DNA from: a virus
DNA length: 64,000 nt
Strand: one strand, 5' to 3'
IMG/VR virus record: IMGVR_UViG_3300025133_000094
Span: 1 to 64,000 of that record
Position 1 is the first letter of the stretch; the number at the start of each line of letters is the position of its first letter. The notes below the pieces were generated by a model that did no database searches, was not told the origin of the DNA, and saw nothing but the letters and a program-made list of their open reading frames with translations. The translations under genes and the position numbers were made by a program. This document shows, in pieces, positions 6,999-15,688 of the stretch.

Positions 6999-8708
6999 AT
7001 GTCTACGGTAATAAACAAAGAACAATGTCCTGCCTGCGCTAGTCGTGGGCAGGACAACTCTTGTGATAACCTAGCAGTATATGACGATGGTCATAAGTAC
7101 TGCTTTGCTTGTAAGTACTACGAGCATGGTAACACACAGGATGAAAACAAGGAGTGTCATATGACAACAAAGAATTTAACCTTCTTGAGTGGCGAAGTCA
7201 AGCCGTTGATCAATAGAAAGATTAACGAAAAGACAGCTAGACTATATAATTATTATACTCAAATCAAAGACGGTAAACGTTTAGAGATTAGTAATTACTA
7301 CCGAGATGGTAAGGTCGTCGCACAAAAGTTACGAGGAGCTAACAAAGCTTTTCAGTGGAGAGGTGACTCACACAAGCCTACTATGTTTGGTCAACATCTA
7401 TGGAAAGATAGAGGTGGCAAGCGTATAGTTATAACAGAAGGAGAGTATGACTGCATGACAGTTAGTCAACTTTTGGATAACAAGTGGCCTGTTGTTAGCC
7501 TACCAAATGGTGCGGCTGGTGCAGCTAAATCAGTAAGAGATAACTTAGAATTCCTTAACGGATATGAAGAAGTTATTCTTATGTTTGATATGGATGAACC
7601 AGGACGAGAGGCTTCTCAACAGGTGGCTGAAGTATTAGCGCCCGGTAAATGTAAGATAGCTATACTACCTTACAAGGATGCTAACGAATGTTCTCTGAAC
7701 GGTGCTAGTAAACAGATTGTACAAGCTATGTGGGAAGCCCAAAGATATAGCCCAGATGAAATACTACATGTATCTTCAGTAGTAACTAATAGTACTAATG
7801 ATATAAATGTATTTCCATTCCCCTTTGAATCACTTAATACATTCTTATTAGGTCAAAGAGGTGGAGAGATTACACTATGGACTTCAGGTACTGGCTCAGG
7901 TAAATCAACCATACTAAGAGAGATAATTATTCATCACTTAGAGGAAGGAAGATCTGTTGGTGCTATAATGCTAGAGGAATCTCCACAAGAAACTGTTGAT
8001 GATATGATATCATTACTTATAAATAAACCAGTCCGTGCTATTCGTGCTACTAAAATTATGAATGAGCTTCGATTAAAGATGGGTAAAGAACCTATTGAAA
8101 TTGATACTATTAATGATTTATGTGATGAAGAGTATGCTGAAGCTAAGAAAGAGTTAGGTAATACTGAGTTATATATCTATGATCACTTAGGAAACAATGG
8201 ACTACAGAACCTATGTGCTCGTATTGAATACATGGCTGTATCTTTGGGTGTAGATGTGATTGTATTAGATCATATTACTGCCGCAGCTACTGGTCTAATG
8301 AATGATAAGAGTGACTTTGATGGTGGTTCTTCTGAACGATTGCTAATAGATAACATTATGAAACAACTGCGTGGATTAGTTTCTCGTACTGGTATTAGAA
8401 TTGATGTGGTTTCTCAGCTAAAGAAAACCCAGAAAGCTTATGAAGAAGGTGATCGTATCACACTACAGGATCTTAGAGGTTCTGGTTCATTAAGCAGTGT
8501 ACCTAATACAGTCATAGCTCTTGAAAGAGATAGACAGAATCCTGATCCTGTCTTATCTAACACTACTACTATTAGAGTACTTAAGAATAGACTGACTGGT
8601 AGGGCTGGTATAGCTACATGTTTATACTACGATAGAGTTAGCGGAAGAATGGAAGAAATAGATTGGGCTCTCAATGATGATGGTCATGTCTTAATTCCCC
8701 CGCAATAA
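6999..8708 (+). CDS. Primase-helicase, T7 gp4-like
   Basis: A 569-residue protein, close to T7 gp4 (566). The N-terminal zinc-binding primase motif has C10, C13, C22, C35 and C38. A TOPRIM catalytic block follows, with TEGEYD (E147) and MFDMDE. The C-terminal half is a DnaB/RecA-type helicase: Walker A TSGTGSGKST (K302), Walker B VIVLDH, and a sensor-like VVSQLKK. It would unwind the fork and prime lagging-strand synthesis together with the adjacent DNA polymerase and the SSB. A second in-frame start at 7161 could give a form without the zinc motif (separate entry). Confidence 0.96.
   Translation: MSTVINKEQCPACASRGQDNSCDNLAVYDDGHKYCFACKYYEHGNTQDENKECHMTTKNLTFLSGEVKPLINRKINEKTARLYNYYTQIKDGKRLEISNYYRDGKVVAQKLRGANKAFQWRGDSHKPTMFGQHLWKDRGGKRIVITEGEYDCMTVSQLLDNKWPVVSLPNGAAGAAKSVRDNLEFLNGYEEVILMFDMDEPGREASQQVAEVLAPGKCKIAILPYKDANECSLNGASKQIVQAMWEAQRYSPDEILHVSSVVTNSTNDINVFPFPFESLNTFLLGQRGGEITLWTSGTGSGKSTILREIIIHHLEEGRSVGAIMLEESPQETVDDMISLLINKPVRAIRATKIMNELRLKMGKEPIEIDTINDLCDEEYAEAKKELGNTELYIYDHLGNNGLQNLCARIEYMAVSLGVDVIVLDHITAAATGLMNDKSDFDGGSSERLLIDNIMKQLRGLVSRTGIRIDVVSQLKKTQKAYEEGDRITLQDLRGSGSLSSVPNTVIALERDRQNPDPVLSNTTTIRVLKNRLTGRAGIATCLYYDRVSGRMEEIDWALNDDGHVLIPPQ
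7150..7163 (+). promoter_or_regulatory. Internal ribosome site for a short primase-helicase form (4B-like)
   Basis: AAGGAG lies 6 bases upstream of an in-frame ATG at 7161 (residue 55), immediately after the zinc-binding domain. Initiation here would give a 515-residue protein with TOPRIM and helicase but no zinc motif. T7 gene 4 makes the equivalent 4B protein from Met64. The sequence shows the site; its use is inferred. Confidence 0.65.
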
Positions 8709-8726
8709 TATATAAAGGAGAATACA

Positions 8727-10427
8727 ATGATGGAACTTGTATTTGATATAGAAGCCAATGGCCTCGGAGAGGTTGTGGTGGACAAGGGACCCAGACCCGA
8801 AGTTACAAGGGTGTGGTGTCTGGTTATTAAGGACATACACACAGGTAAGGTTCAAAGGTTTAGAGAACAGGACATACACAAAGGTGTAGAGTTATTAAGA
8901 CAAGCTGATACTTTAATAGGTCATAACATATTGATGTATGACTTGCCTGTACTTGAGAGATTCTATGGACCTATAGATGTTTCTTTAATCATGGATACAC
9001 TAGTTATATCTAGGCTTATGTATCCTGATCTAAGGAATCATCCCTTAAAGGGAAACGGTCTAAAGAATTGGGGTATTCATTTAGGCTGCGATAAATCCGA
9101 ATACACCCTAGGCTTTGATGAGTACTGTGAAGAGATGCTAGAGTATTGCGAGCAGGATGTCGAGGTTAATCATAGGGTATGGAAAGCTCAGTCTGCTTTT
9201 GCTCAAAGAAACTGCACAATGATAGGTCTTGAGCATAGAGTTACTGCTATACTATCTAAACAGGTAGAGAATGGAATGGGCTTTGATCTTAAGGCTGCTG
9301 AGGTATTAGAACAAGAGCTTTTAATGGAGAAAGCTGAGATAGGTGATACCCTTAGCCAGATCTTTCTTCCCTTAGTTACCGAAAGGTGGTCTAATAAGAC
9401 GGGAAAGAAATTAAAGGATTCGGTAGAGCATTTTAATCCCACATCAAGGCAACAAATAGCTCGGAGACTTAAGACTAAGTACGGCTGGGATGCCCCCTTA
9501 ACGGATAAAGGTAACCCTAAAGTAGACGAGGCTGTATTAAAGAAGCTCTCATATCCAGAAGCTTCCTTGCTTTGTAGAAGTTTTGATATAACTAAACTTA
9601 ATAGTATGGTATCCGATTGGATATCTCGTGCTTCAATCTCTCGTGATGGTAATATACACGGTGGTATTAATCCACAAGGTGCTGTTACAGGCAGGATGAC
9701 AGCTAGTCAGCCTAACTTACAGCAGGTATCTGGTGACTCCAGTGCTCGTGCTTTATTCGGTCCTACTAAGGACGGATGGGTTCAAGTGGGCATCGATGCT
9801 AGCGGATTAGAAGCTAGGCTGCTCGCTAATAGAATGGCTGTTTGGGATGACGGTGAGTATGGAGATCTAGTTATTAACGGTGATATCCATACACACAATC
9901 AGACACAAGCTGGCTTAAGCAGCAGAGACGATGCTAAGACATTCTTCTATGCTCTGATATACGGAGCTGGAAATGTTAAGATAGGTAACATCATAGGCAA
10001 GGGAGTAGCCGCTGGTTCTTCCCTAAAGAAAAGGTTCCTTGATAACATGCCAGCATTAAAGAAACTTATAGAAAGCTGTGAGTATCAGGTGGCAAAGAAG
10101 GATTCTATTACTCTACTAGATAACCGTGAGGTTCCTTGTAGGTCTAAGCATTCATCTCTTAACGTTCAGATACAGGGAGACGGTGCTGTTATTATGAAGT
10201 ATGCTTTGTGTTATTTACACAGAGATTTAGAAAATAAATATAAAGGGAGGTATGCTCTCATGGCTACTGTTCACGATGAATGGCAAATAGAATGTGAACC
10301 GTCTATAGCTGATGACATAGGAAAGCTGGGTATTGCTGCTATAGTTAGGGCTGGTAAACATCTTGGATGTGTTGTTCCTATGGATGGAGCCTATCGAATA
10401 GGTAACAACTGGGCGGCATGCCATTAA
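8727..10427 (+). CDS. A-family DNA polymerase with 3'-5' exonuclease, T7 gp5-like
   Basis: A 566-residue replicative polymerase. The exonuclease has FDIE (D7, E9), GHNILMYD (D72) and Y140-x3-D144. The polymerase has motif A IDASGLEARLL (D357), motif B R400-x3-K404-x3-Y408 in RDDAKTFFYALIYGAG, and motif C TVHDEWQ (D517). Y408 aligns with T7 Y526. T7 gp5 has 704 residues; the shortfall lies between exonuclease and motif A, so the thioredoxin-binding loop and other parts seem to be missing. Two adjacent ATGs follow AAGGAG; the first is used. The next gene overlaps its stop. Confidence 0.96.
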   Translation: MMELVFDIEANGLGEVVVDKGPRPEVTRVWCLVIKDIHTGKVQRFREQDIHKGVELLRQADTLIGHNILMYDLPVLERFYGPIDVSLIMDTLVISRLMYPDLRNHPLKGNGLKNWGIHLGCDKSEYTLGFDEYCEEMLEYCEQDVEVNHRVWKAQSAFAQRNCTMIGLEHRVTAILSKQVENGMGFDLKAAEVLEQELLMEKAEIGDTLSQIFLPLVTERWSNKTGKKLKDSVEHFNPTSRQQIARRLKTKYGWDAPLTDKGNPKVDEAVLKKLSYPEASLLCRSFDITKLNSMVSDWISRASISRDGNIHGGINPQGAVTGRMTASQPNLQQVSGDSSARALFGPTKDGWVQVGIDASGLEARLLANRMAVWDDGEYGDLVINGDIHTHNQTQAGLSSRDDAKTFFYALIYGAGNVKIGNIIGKGVAAGSSLKKRFLDNMPALKKLIESCEYQVAKKDSITLLDNREVPCRSKHSSLNVQIQGDGAVIMKYALCYLHRDLENKYKGRYALMATVHDEWQIECEPSIADDIGKLGIAAIVRAGKHLGCVVPMDGAYRIGNNWAACH

Positions 10428-10938
10428 AGCTACCGCCTATGTAGCATTCTATGAGGGAAGGATTGGTTCTACTTGGTATGAGAGATTCCTTACTCCTATT
10501 ATTAAATATATTATGGGTTGTAAAGAATTAGAACATGTTGCCATTGTTATAGAGTACGATAAGAATTGTGCTTTTGTTTATCAGGTTAGTAAGATAGGTA
10601 AAAGCAAGTGGATTCGTGCTGATGTTCTTCATAAAACATGGCACCCTCGTTATATTATACGGTTGGGTCAGTGTCCTATAGATTCTGATGCCCTTAATAG
10701 TTTAGAGCCCGTTAAGATGACCCTTATTAGGGTGATATTATACAAAATAATTACCAAGTATTTTTTCTGTAAGATACCTAAGAATATTTGCACTATTCGT
10801 GTGGCAGATATAGCTAAGTTACTTGGTTTTAATATAGGTTACCATGTGTTACCTGATGATTTATACAAGGAGTTAAAAGAAAATGCAAATGATACTGATT
10901 GCTGGAAAGGCGGGAGCTGGGAAAACAACGCTAGCTAA
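10423..10938 (+). CDS. Permuted papain-like (NlpC/P60-type) cysteine hydrolase candidate, probable ATT start
   Basis: The frame reads YVAFYEGR near its N-terminus, then LEHVAIVIEY with H38, and later NICTIRVADIAKLLGF with C123, followed by HVLPDDLYKEL. This order (H first, C later, then P-x-DLY) resembles permuted papain-like phage proteins whose N-terminus reads AFYxG. The first ATG (10513) would cut off that N-terminus. No ATG, GTG or TTG lies in frame upstream of 10513. ATT at 10423 gives M-KATAYVAFYEGR and overlaps the polymerase stop (ATTAA). Possible roles are peptidoglycan or other amide hydrolysis. A conservative reading is 10513-10938. Confidence 0.55.
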   Translation: MKATAYVAFYEGRIGSTWYERFLTPIIKYIMGCKELEHVAIVIEYDKNCAFVYQVSKIGKSKWIRADVLHKTWHPRYIIRLGQCPIDSDALNSLEPVKMTLIRVILYKIITKYFFCKIPKNICTIRVADIAKLLGFNIGYHVLPDDLYKELKENANDTDCWKGGSWENNAS

Positions 10939-11611
10939 TGTAATAGCTAGTGAGGTATTTAAGTGCGGTATGGTTCCTGTTCTCCTTTCTTTCGCTGGGT
11001 CTTTAAAGAAGGAAGCGGAGTCAAGGGGTTATGGAAAGACTGATAATCCAGAGAAGTACCGTGAGTACTGTCAAGAACAAGGGGCTTTAATGAGATCACA
11101 TAACCCAGACCATTGGGTTGATCTCTTAGCTAATGAGGTATCTAATGAGACGGATAAAGAAGCCACGTCTCTAGATGCCGGTAATAAGTTTTGGGAGAGG
11201 TGTATAATAATTGATGATTGCAGGTACAGTAATGAAATAGGATATGGAGTTAAGAATAACTCTATACTTTTATTCCTGTCACCTGGAAAAAGATCGCTGC
11301 CCGCTGCTACTTGGCGGGCTCATGAAAGTGAGGAGTTAGCTCATGCTATAGAATGCAATGAAGAAAACTTACAGGATTTATTTCATCATATTATTTATAA
11401 TGATAAGGATGAAAAGTCATTACGAAAGCGAGTAAAGACTTTAATTCCTATATGGTGTGGGCTTACTGCATGTACAGATTTAAAGAACGATAGCTGTACA
11501 TGTGCTGTGTGTACTGCTAGAAGAGAAGGAACTTTTCCTAGTACTGGTGAAATTATAACAGATCTTATGGATTTGATGGGAGAAGATTGGAGTGATGATG
11601 AAGAAACCTAA
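10883..11611 (+). CDS. Deoxynucleoside monophosphate kinase-like P-loop protein with C-terminal Cys cluster
   Basis: A 242-residue protein. It has a P-loop GKAGAGKT (residues 8-15), later IIIDDCRYSNE in the position of a Walker B/lid region, and overall resemblance to phage dNMP kinases that supply dNTP precursors. The C-terminal part is unusual, with five cysteines (C192, C197, C205, C207, C210) that could bind zinc, followed by an acidic tail. It starts within the previous gene after AAGGAG (10-base spacing) and ends 14 bases inside the exonuclease gene. Together with NrdJ downstream it forms a nucleotide-supply module. Confidence 0.75.
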   Translation: MQMILIAGKAGAGKTTLANVIASEVFKCGMVPVLLSFAGSLKKEAESRGYGKTDNPEKYREYCQEQGALMRSHNPDHWVDLLANEVSNETDKEATSLDAGNKFWERCIIIDDCRYSNEIGYGVKNNSILLFLSPGKRSLPAATWRAHESEELAHAIECNEENLQDLFHHIIYNDKDEKSLRKRVKTLIPIWCGLTACTDLKNDSCTCAVCTARREGTFPSTGEIITDLMDLMGEDWSDDEET

Positions 11612-12335
11612 TAAAGCTATGATTGATGGGGATATTATAGCGTGGAAAGTTGCATTTGTTGCTGATATAGAGGGTGTTATGTCTATAGGTAGTCTTATAA
11701 CAGGACTATTAAATAAATGGACACCTGATTGTTGTGATGGTACGGTTATAGCACTAAGCTGTCCTAAGTCTGATAACTTTAGACGGGATGTGTATCCCGG
11801 CTATAAAGAAAATAGAGAAGATGCGTATAAACCTGAGTTTCTTAAGGATGTCTTTGACTTCTTAATAGAAGAGTATGATTATATGATTCTTCCTAAGTTA
11901 GAAGCTGATGATATATTGGGTATATATGCTAGTAACGGCGATGCTATTGCTGTTACTATAGATAAGGATCTTAAGGGTGTGCCAGGCTGGCATTACAATC
12001 CCGATAAGGATGATGAACCAGTGCTTATCTCTGATGACGACGCAGAGAGGTGGTTCTGTACTCAGTGGATGGCTGGTGATTCTACTGATGGTCTCCCTGG
12101 TTTATGGCGTATAGGTAGAAAGAGGGCAGAGAAATTACTTGACGAGTGGAATGTTGAGGAGTGGCACTCTAATATTATTGCGCTCTATACAGACGGTAAA
12201 CATGTACCGGAAAATAAACATGGCGTTGATGACCTTTGTACAGCTATGGGTCAGTGCGTTAGGATATTATCACATGATGATTATGATAAAGAGACCGACA
12301 CTATAAGATTATGGACCCCTAAAGATGGGTTATAA
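11598..12335 (+). CDS. 5'-3' exonuclease, FEN-family (T7 gp6-like)
   Basis: A 245-residue flap/exonuclease protein with metal-binding acidic blocks: MIDGDI (D10), NFRRDVYPGYKENR, EADDILG, TIDKDLKG and GDSTDGLPG. The last leads into a helix-hairpin-helix (IGRKRAEKLL). Such enzymes remove RNA primers and degrade host DNA, recycling nucleotides into the pool served by the kinase and NrdJ next door. Candidate starts are GTG 11592, ATG 11595 and ATG 11598; the last has GGAG at the best distance (5 bases). Confidence 0.93.
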   Translation: MKKPNKAMIDGDIIAWKVAFVADIEGVMSIGSLITGLLNKWTPDCCDGTVIALSCPKSDNFRRDVYPGYKENREDAYKPEFLKDVFDFLIEEYDYMILPKLEADDILGIYASNGDAIAVTIDKDLKGVPGWHYNPDKDDEPVLISDDDAERWFCTQWMAGDSTDGLPGLWRIGRKRAEKLLDEWNVEEWHSNIIALYTDGKHVPENKHGVDDLCTAMGQCVRILSHDDYDKETDTIRLWTPKDGL

Positions 12336-12350
12336 GAACAAGGAGTATTG

Positions 12351-14255
12351 ATGGATCAGTTTCAAAAGTTCGTGGTAACTAGAAGTTACTGTAAATGGGT
12401 GGAAAACCTGGGTAGGAGAGAGTCTTGGGAAGAATGTGTAGATCGTTATTACAACTACTTCGCAAGCCGTTTTCCTGTGATACAAGGCGACGTTTGGGAA
12501 GAAATTCGACAGTCCACCGTGGACCTAGATGTCTTCCCATCTATGAGAGCACTCATGACCGCCGGAGCTGCGGCAGAGGTAGACGATACGTGCCTATACA
12601 ACTGCTCTTACCTTCCAATAAATACAATAAGAAGTTTTTCTGATATACTATATATTCTGTGCTGCGGTACAGGTGTAGGCTTCTCTTGTGAATCAAAAGA
12701 AATAGAATTATTACCCGTTGTTCCTTCTATTATCAGGAACGATACGGTAGTTATAACAGTAAAAGACTCTAGGCGGGGATGGGCTGACGCATTCAAGGCT
12801 TTGATTTCTACACTATATGGTGGATTCCATCCGACTTGGGATGTATCTCAAGTTCGCCCCAAGGGTGCTAGATTAAAGACGTTTGGTGGACAAGCATCAG
12901 GACCAGAACCACTTGAAAGATTATTCAAGTATGTGGTCAATTTGTTTTACTCTGCTGAAGGACGTAAGCTTACCCCCCTAGAGGTACATGATATAGTCTG
13001 CATGACAGGTGAGATTGTGATAGCTGGTGGCGTTAGGCGATCAGCTCTAATCTCTTTATCAGATCTCGATGATAGATCTATGGCTAAGGCTAAGTCAGGT
13101 CCTTGGTGGGAGCAAGAGAAACAAAGAGCACTGGCTAATAACTCAGCCGTTTATACTAGCAAGCCTACGTTAGAGAGGTTCTTAGAAGAGTGGACTACTC
13201 TTTATGAGTCACACTCAGGTGAGCGTGGTATATGTAATCGAGAAGCTATGAATAATATAGCCGAGATGGCTGGTAGAACAACTTGTGAATGGGGTACTAA
13301 CCCCTGTAGTGAGATTATATTAAGACCTAAACAATTCTGTAATTTATCAGAGGTTGTTGTTAGACCCTATGATAATAGGGCTACCCTTAGAATTAAAGTT
13401 AAACAAGCTGCTATACTTGGAACTATCCAATCAGCTTGTACAAAGTTTAACTACTTGGATTCCGAATGGAAACAAAATTGCGAAGACGAGTGTCTTCTCG
13501 GTGTTTCCTTTACTGGTGTGTTTGATAATAAATTTATGTGTACGCTCGGTGAAGAATTAAACGAAACACTTGCCGAACTTAAGGCTGTAGTTAAATCAAC
13601 TAATGAAGAATGGGCTGAGAAGCTAGGAATTAATCCTTCTAAATCAGTAACTTGTTGTAAGCCATCTGGCACAACATCTTGTGTGGCTAATACATCGTCT
13701 GGTCTGCATCCTAGATACTCTACTTATTATATACGAAGAGTACGGATAGATACACAGAATCCACTCTGTCAATTTATGATTGACTCTGGTATTTCTAACG
13801 AACCTTGTGCTAATAATCCTAATCATACTACTATATTCTCTTTCCCTTCTAAGGCTCCTTACGAGTCAACTACTTATGAAGATTATGATCCAATAAATCA
13901 CCTTAATCTATGGCTTACATATCAGAAACATTGGTGTGAGCATAAGCCTAGTATTACTGTAGATTATACAGACAGTAACTTTCTAGGTGTGGGTCAGTGG
14001 GTATGGGATAACTGGGATTGGGTATCAGGCATAGCTTTTATGCCTAAGGTACATTGTCACGGAGATCAGTTACCGTTTGAAGAAATTCAAGAAGAATTGT
14101 ATATGGAATTAATGGAGGAAATGCCAACCAGTATAGATTGGGCATTACTCAAAGAATATGAACAAGAAGATAATACCATAAGCTCACAATCAATGGCTTG
14201 TGTAGGCGGGTCTTGTGAAGTCATGGATATTATAGGAGAAACTAATGAGAAGTGA
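12351..14255 (+). CDS. nrdJ: Adenosylcobalamin-dependent (class II) ribonucleotide reductase
   Basis: A 634-residue monomeric class II reductase. The active site has NPCSEI with C319 (radical cysteine) and C330 in QFCNLSE; the 11-residue gap equals that of Lactobacillus leichmannii C408/C419. C85 in YNCSY matches the partner C119. The C-terminal tail ACVGGSC carries C617 and C622, spaced like the re-reducing pair C731/C736. It converts ribonucleoside triphosphates to deoxy forms using B12, without oxygen. The ATG at 12351 follows AAGGAG; an adjacent TTG is less likely. It is shorter than the lactobacillar enzyme (739). Host supply of cobalamin is implied. Confidence 0.96.
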   Translation: MDQFQKFVVTRSYCKWVENLGRRESWEECVDRYYNYFASRFPVIQGDVWEEIRQSTVDLDVFPSMRALMTAGAAAEVDDTCLYNCSYLPINTIRSFSDILYILCCGTGVGFSCESKEIELLPVVPSIIRNDTVVITVKDSRRGWADAFKALISTLYGGFHPTWDVSQVRPKGARLKTFGGQASGPEPLERLFKYVVNLFYSAEGRKLTPLEVHDIVCMTGEIVIAGGVRRSALISLSDLDDRSMAKAKSGPWWEQEKQRALANNSAVYTSKPTLERFLEEWTTLYESHSGERGICNREAMNNIAEMAGRTTCEWGTNPCSEIILRPKQFCNLSEVVVRPYDNRATLRIKVKQAAILGTIQSACTKFNYLDSEWKQNCEDECLLGVSFTGVFDNKFMCTLGEELNETLAELKAVVKSTNEEWAEKLGINPSKSVTCCKPSGTTSCVANTSSGLHPRYSTYYIRRVRIDTQNPLCQFMIDSGISNEPCANNPNHTTIFSFPSKAPYESTTYEDYDPINHLNLWLTYQKHWCEHKPSITVDYTDSNFLGVGQWVWDNWDWVSGIAFMPKVHCHGDQLPFEEIQEELYMELMEEMPTSIDWALLKEYEQEDNTISSQSMACVGGSCEVMDIIGETNEK

Positions 14256-14445
14256 ACAAATGAGAGCTAGTTATGCTAGGGTAGAACACAATGGTGCTGT
14301 TACTCCTGCTGATTACTTATTACTCGTAAAAGATTTTGATAACAGGATAACAGAACTGGAGAATACTATTGAAGAATTGGCAAAGTCTTCCTGTAATAGA
14401 GGAAAAACTACTAAAGTTTCTAAACGAAAAATTCCCTCCACTTGA
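14245..14445 (+). CDS. Hypothetical coiled-coil protein, 66 residues
   Basis: Starts 11 bases inside nrdJ after TAGGAG. The middle is a heptad-like helix (FDNRITELENTIEELAK), followed by a basic tail (TTKVSKRK). No family recognised. The following gene overlaps it by 77 bases in another frame. Confidence 0.6.
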   Translation: MRSEQMRASYARVEHNGAVTPADYLLLVKDFDNRITELENTIEELAKSSCNRGKTTKVSKRKIPST

Positions 14446-14566
14446 ATATAATGAGGGTGATAGTATAACTGATTTTAATTCAGCCGCTATTTTTAGATCA
14501 GGTCAAAGAGATATCATAAAGAGAATGAGTCTTATACTAGAACAACAAACAAAACAAAGGAGATAA
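14369..14566 (+). CDS. Small protein with FRSGQRDII motif, TTG start
   Basis: A 65-residue protein containing LEYNEGDSI and AAIFRSGQRDIIKRM, a pattern seen in short uncharacterised phage proteins located near structural genes. No ATG is available before the conserved part. The TTG at 14369 has CTGGAG seven bases upstream, within the preceding gene. Function unknown. Confidence 0.6.
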   Translation: MKNWQSLPVIEEKLLKFLNEKFPPLEYNEGDSITDFNSAAIFRSGQRDIIKRMSLILEQQTKQRR

Positions 14567-14570
14567 TCAC

Positions 14571-15320
14571 ATGGGTATGGAAGAGATGATGGCAGGTATG
14601 GATCCAGCAGCCATGATGGGTGCTATGGGTGGCGGTGCTCCTCCTATGGGTGGTGCTCCTCCTATGGGTGGTGGAATGCCTCCTATGGCGGAAGCAGAAG
14701 AAGCCGGTCGAGGCGGAGATACAATCTTAGCTCATCTTACTCCAGGAGAAGTCATTATTCCAGGAGAAGTAGCCATGGAAATATCTGACATACTTATAGA
14801 ATTTTTAGGTGAAGAAGGGTTAGCTTCACATACCGTGGGAGATCCTACCAACTCTATTAATCCAGAGACAGGCTATCCTGAGTTTGGATGGCTGAGTAAT
14901 ATGTGGAATAAAGCTGTTGGCTGGGCTACAGGAGCTAGAGCTGCAGCTCGCAGGCAAAGAGAGGAAGAGGCTCGTTTAGCACTAGAACAAAAGAGAAAGA
15001 CAGAAGCATTTAGAATCTTTCGAGAAAAAGAAAATAAAAAGGCTAGGCTTGTTCAAGCAGCCTCTTCTAGGTTAGGTAGGCGAAAAGAACAAATACTATC
15101 GGATAGAAAGCAGGCCTTTTCCCAAGCTCAACAAAGATCCGCGGATACTTCTGCTAATATATCAAGAGTTATATCTGAACGTGGTGGCATGGGGGATATC
15201 AAAGGTGGCGGCAGTACTCGCATAAGTAGTACTAGGTCAGGATATAGAGGTTCTCCTAAACCTGCAGGTTTATCTCTTGCTTTACGAGCAGGCTCTGGTC
15301 TAAGAAGTAGGCCAGCATGA
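14571..15320 (+). CDS. Low-complexity structural protein with HLTPGEVIIP motif
   Basis: A 249-residue protein with a Met/Gly/Pro-rich N-terminus including tandem APPMGG units. It then has the motif GGDTILAHLTPGEVIIP, which occurs in phage virion and tape-measure-like proteins. A long basic helical region (about 115-190, A/R/E/K rich) and a Gly/Ser/Arg-rich end follow. The start follows AAAGGAG. Its place just before the portal argues for a head or head-tail component. Exact role unknown. Confidence 0.75.
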   Translation: MGMEEMMAGMDPAAMMGAMGGGAPPMGGAPPMGGGMPPMAEAEEAGRGGDTILAHLTPGEVIIPGEVAMEISDILIEFLGEEGLASHTVGDPTNSINPETGYPEFGWLSNMWNKAVGWATGARAAARRQREEEARLALEQKRKTEAFRIFREKENKKARLVQAASSRLGRRKEQILSDRKQAFSQAQQRSADTSANISRVISERGGMGDIKGGGSTRISSTRSGYRGSPKPAGLSLALRAGSGLRSRPA

Positions 15321-15328
15321 GGAGTATA

Positions 15329-15688
15329 ATGACAATATATCGTTTTAGTAGAGGTGGCGGAGGCGGAGGAACACAGCTTCCTTCACTAGCCGAGAGAAAA
15401 GAAGAATTTATGTGGCAACAGAGCCAAGCTAGAGAAGATCAACGCTTCGCTCGTCAAATGGCTATGGACGAAAGAGAATGGTCTGAGGGTATAGCTGAAA
15501 GAAAAGCCCTTAGAGAACAAAAGGAAGAAGCAGCTAGACTAGCGTCTTTGCAAGTTGAACAAGAAGAAGTAGCAGATGAAGCGGAAGCCCAGGGTGGAGC
15601 TGTAGGTGAGGATATAGATCAAATATACAGCGGTAGTAATATGTGGGCTAATCTTATTAGCGGCGCTGGTTCAGGTCCAAGTATCTAA
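15329..15688 (+). CDS. Small virion-type protein with Gly run and coiled coil
   Basis: From the ATG at 15329 (GGAG five bases upstream) the protein begins MTIYRF, followed by a run of six glycines and a highly charged helix (about residues 20-85, rich in E, R, Q, A). It ends in a Gly/Ser tail. An ATG at 15317 that overlaps the previous stop is also possible. It touches the portal gene (TAATG), so it is probably a head-assembly or connector accessory. Confidence 0.65.
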   Translation: MTIYRFSRGGGGGGTQLPSLAERKEEFMWQQSQAREDQRFARQMAMDEREWSEGIAERKALREQKEEAARLASLQVEQEEVADEAEAQGGAVGEDIDQIYSGSNMWANLISGAGSGPSI

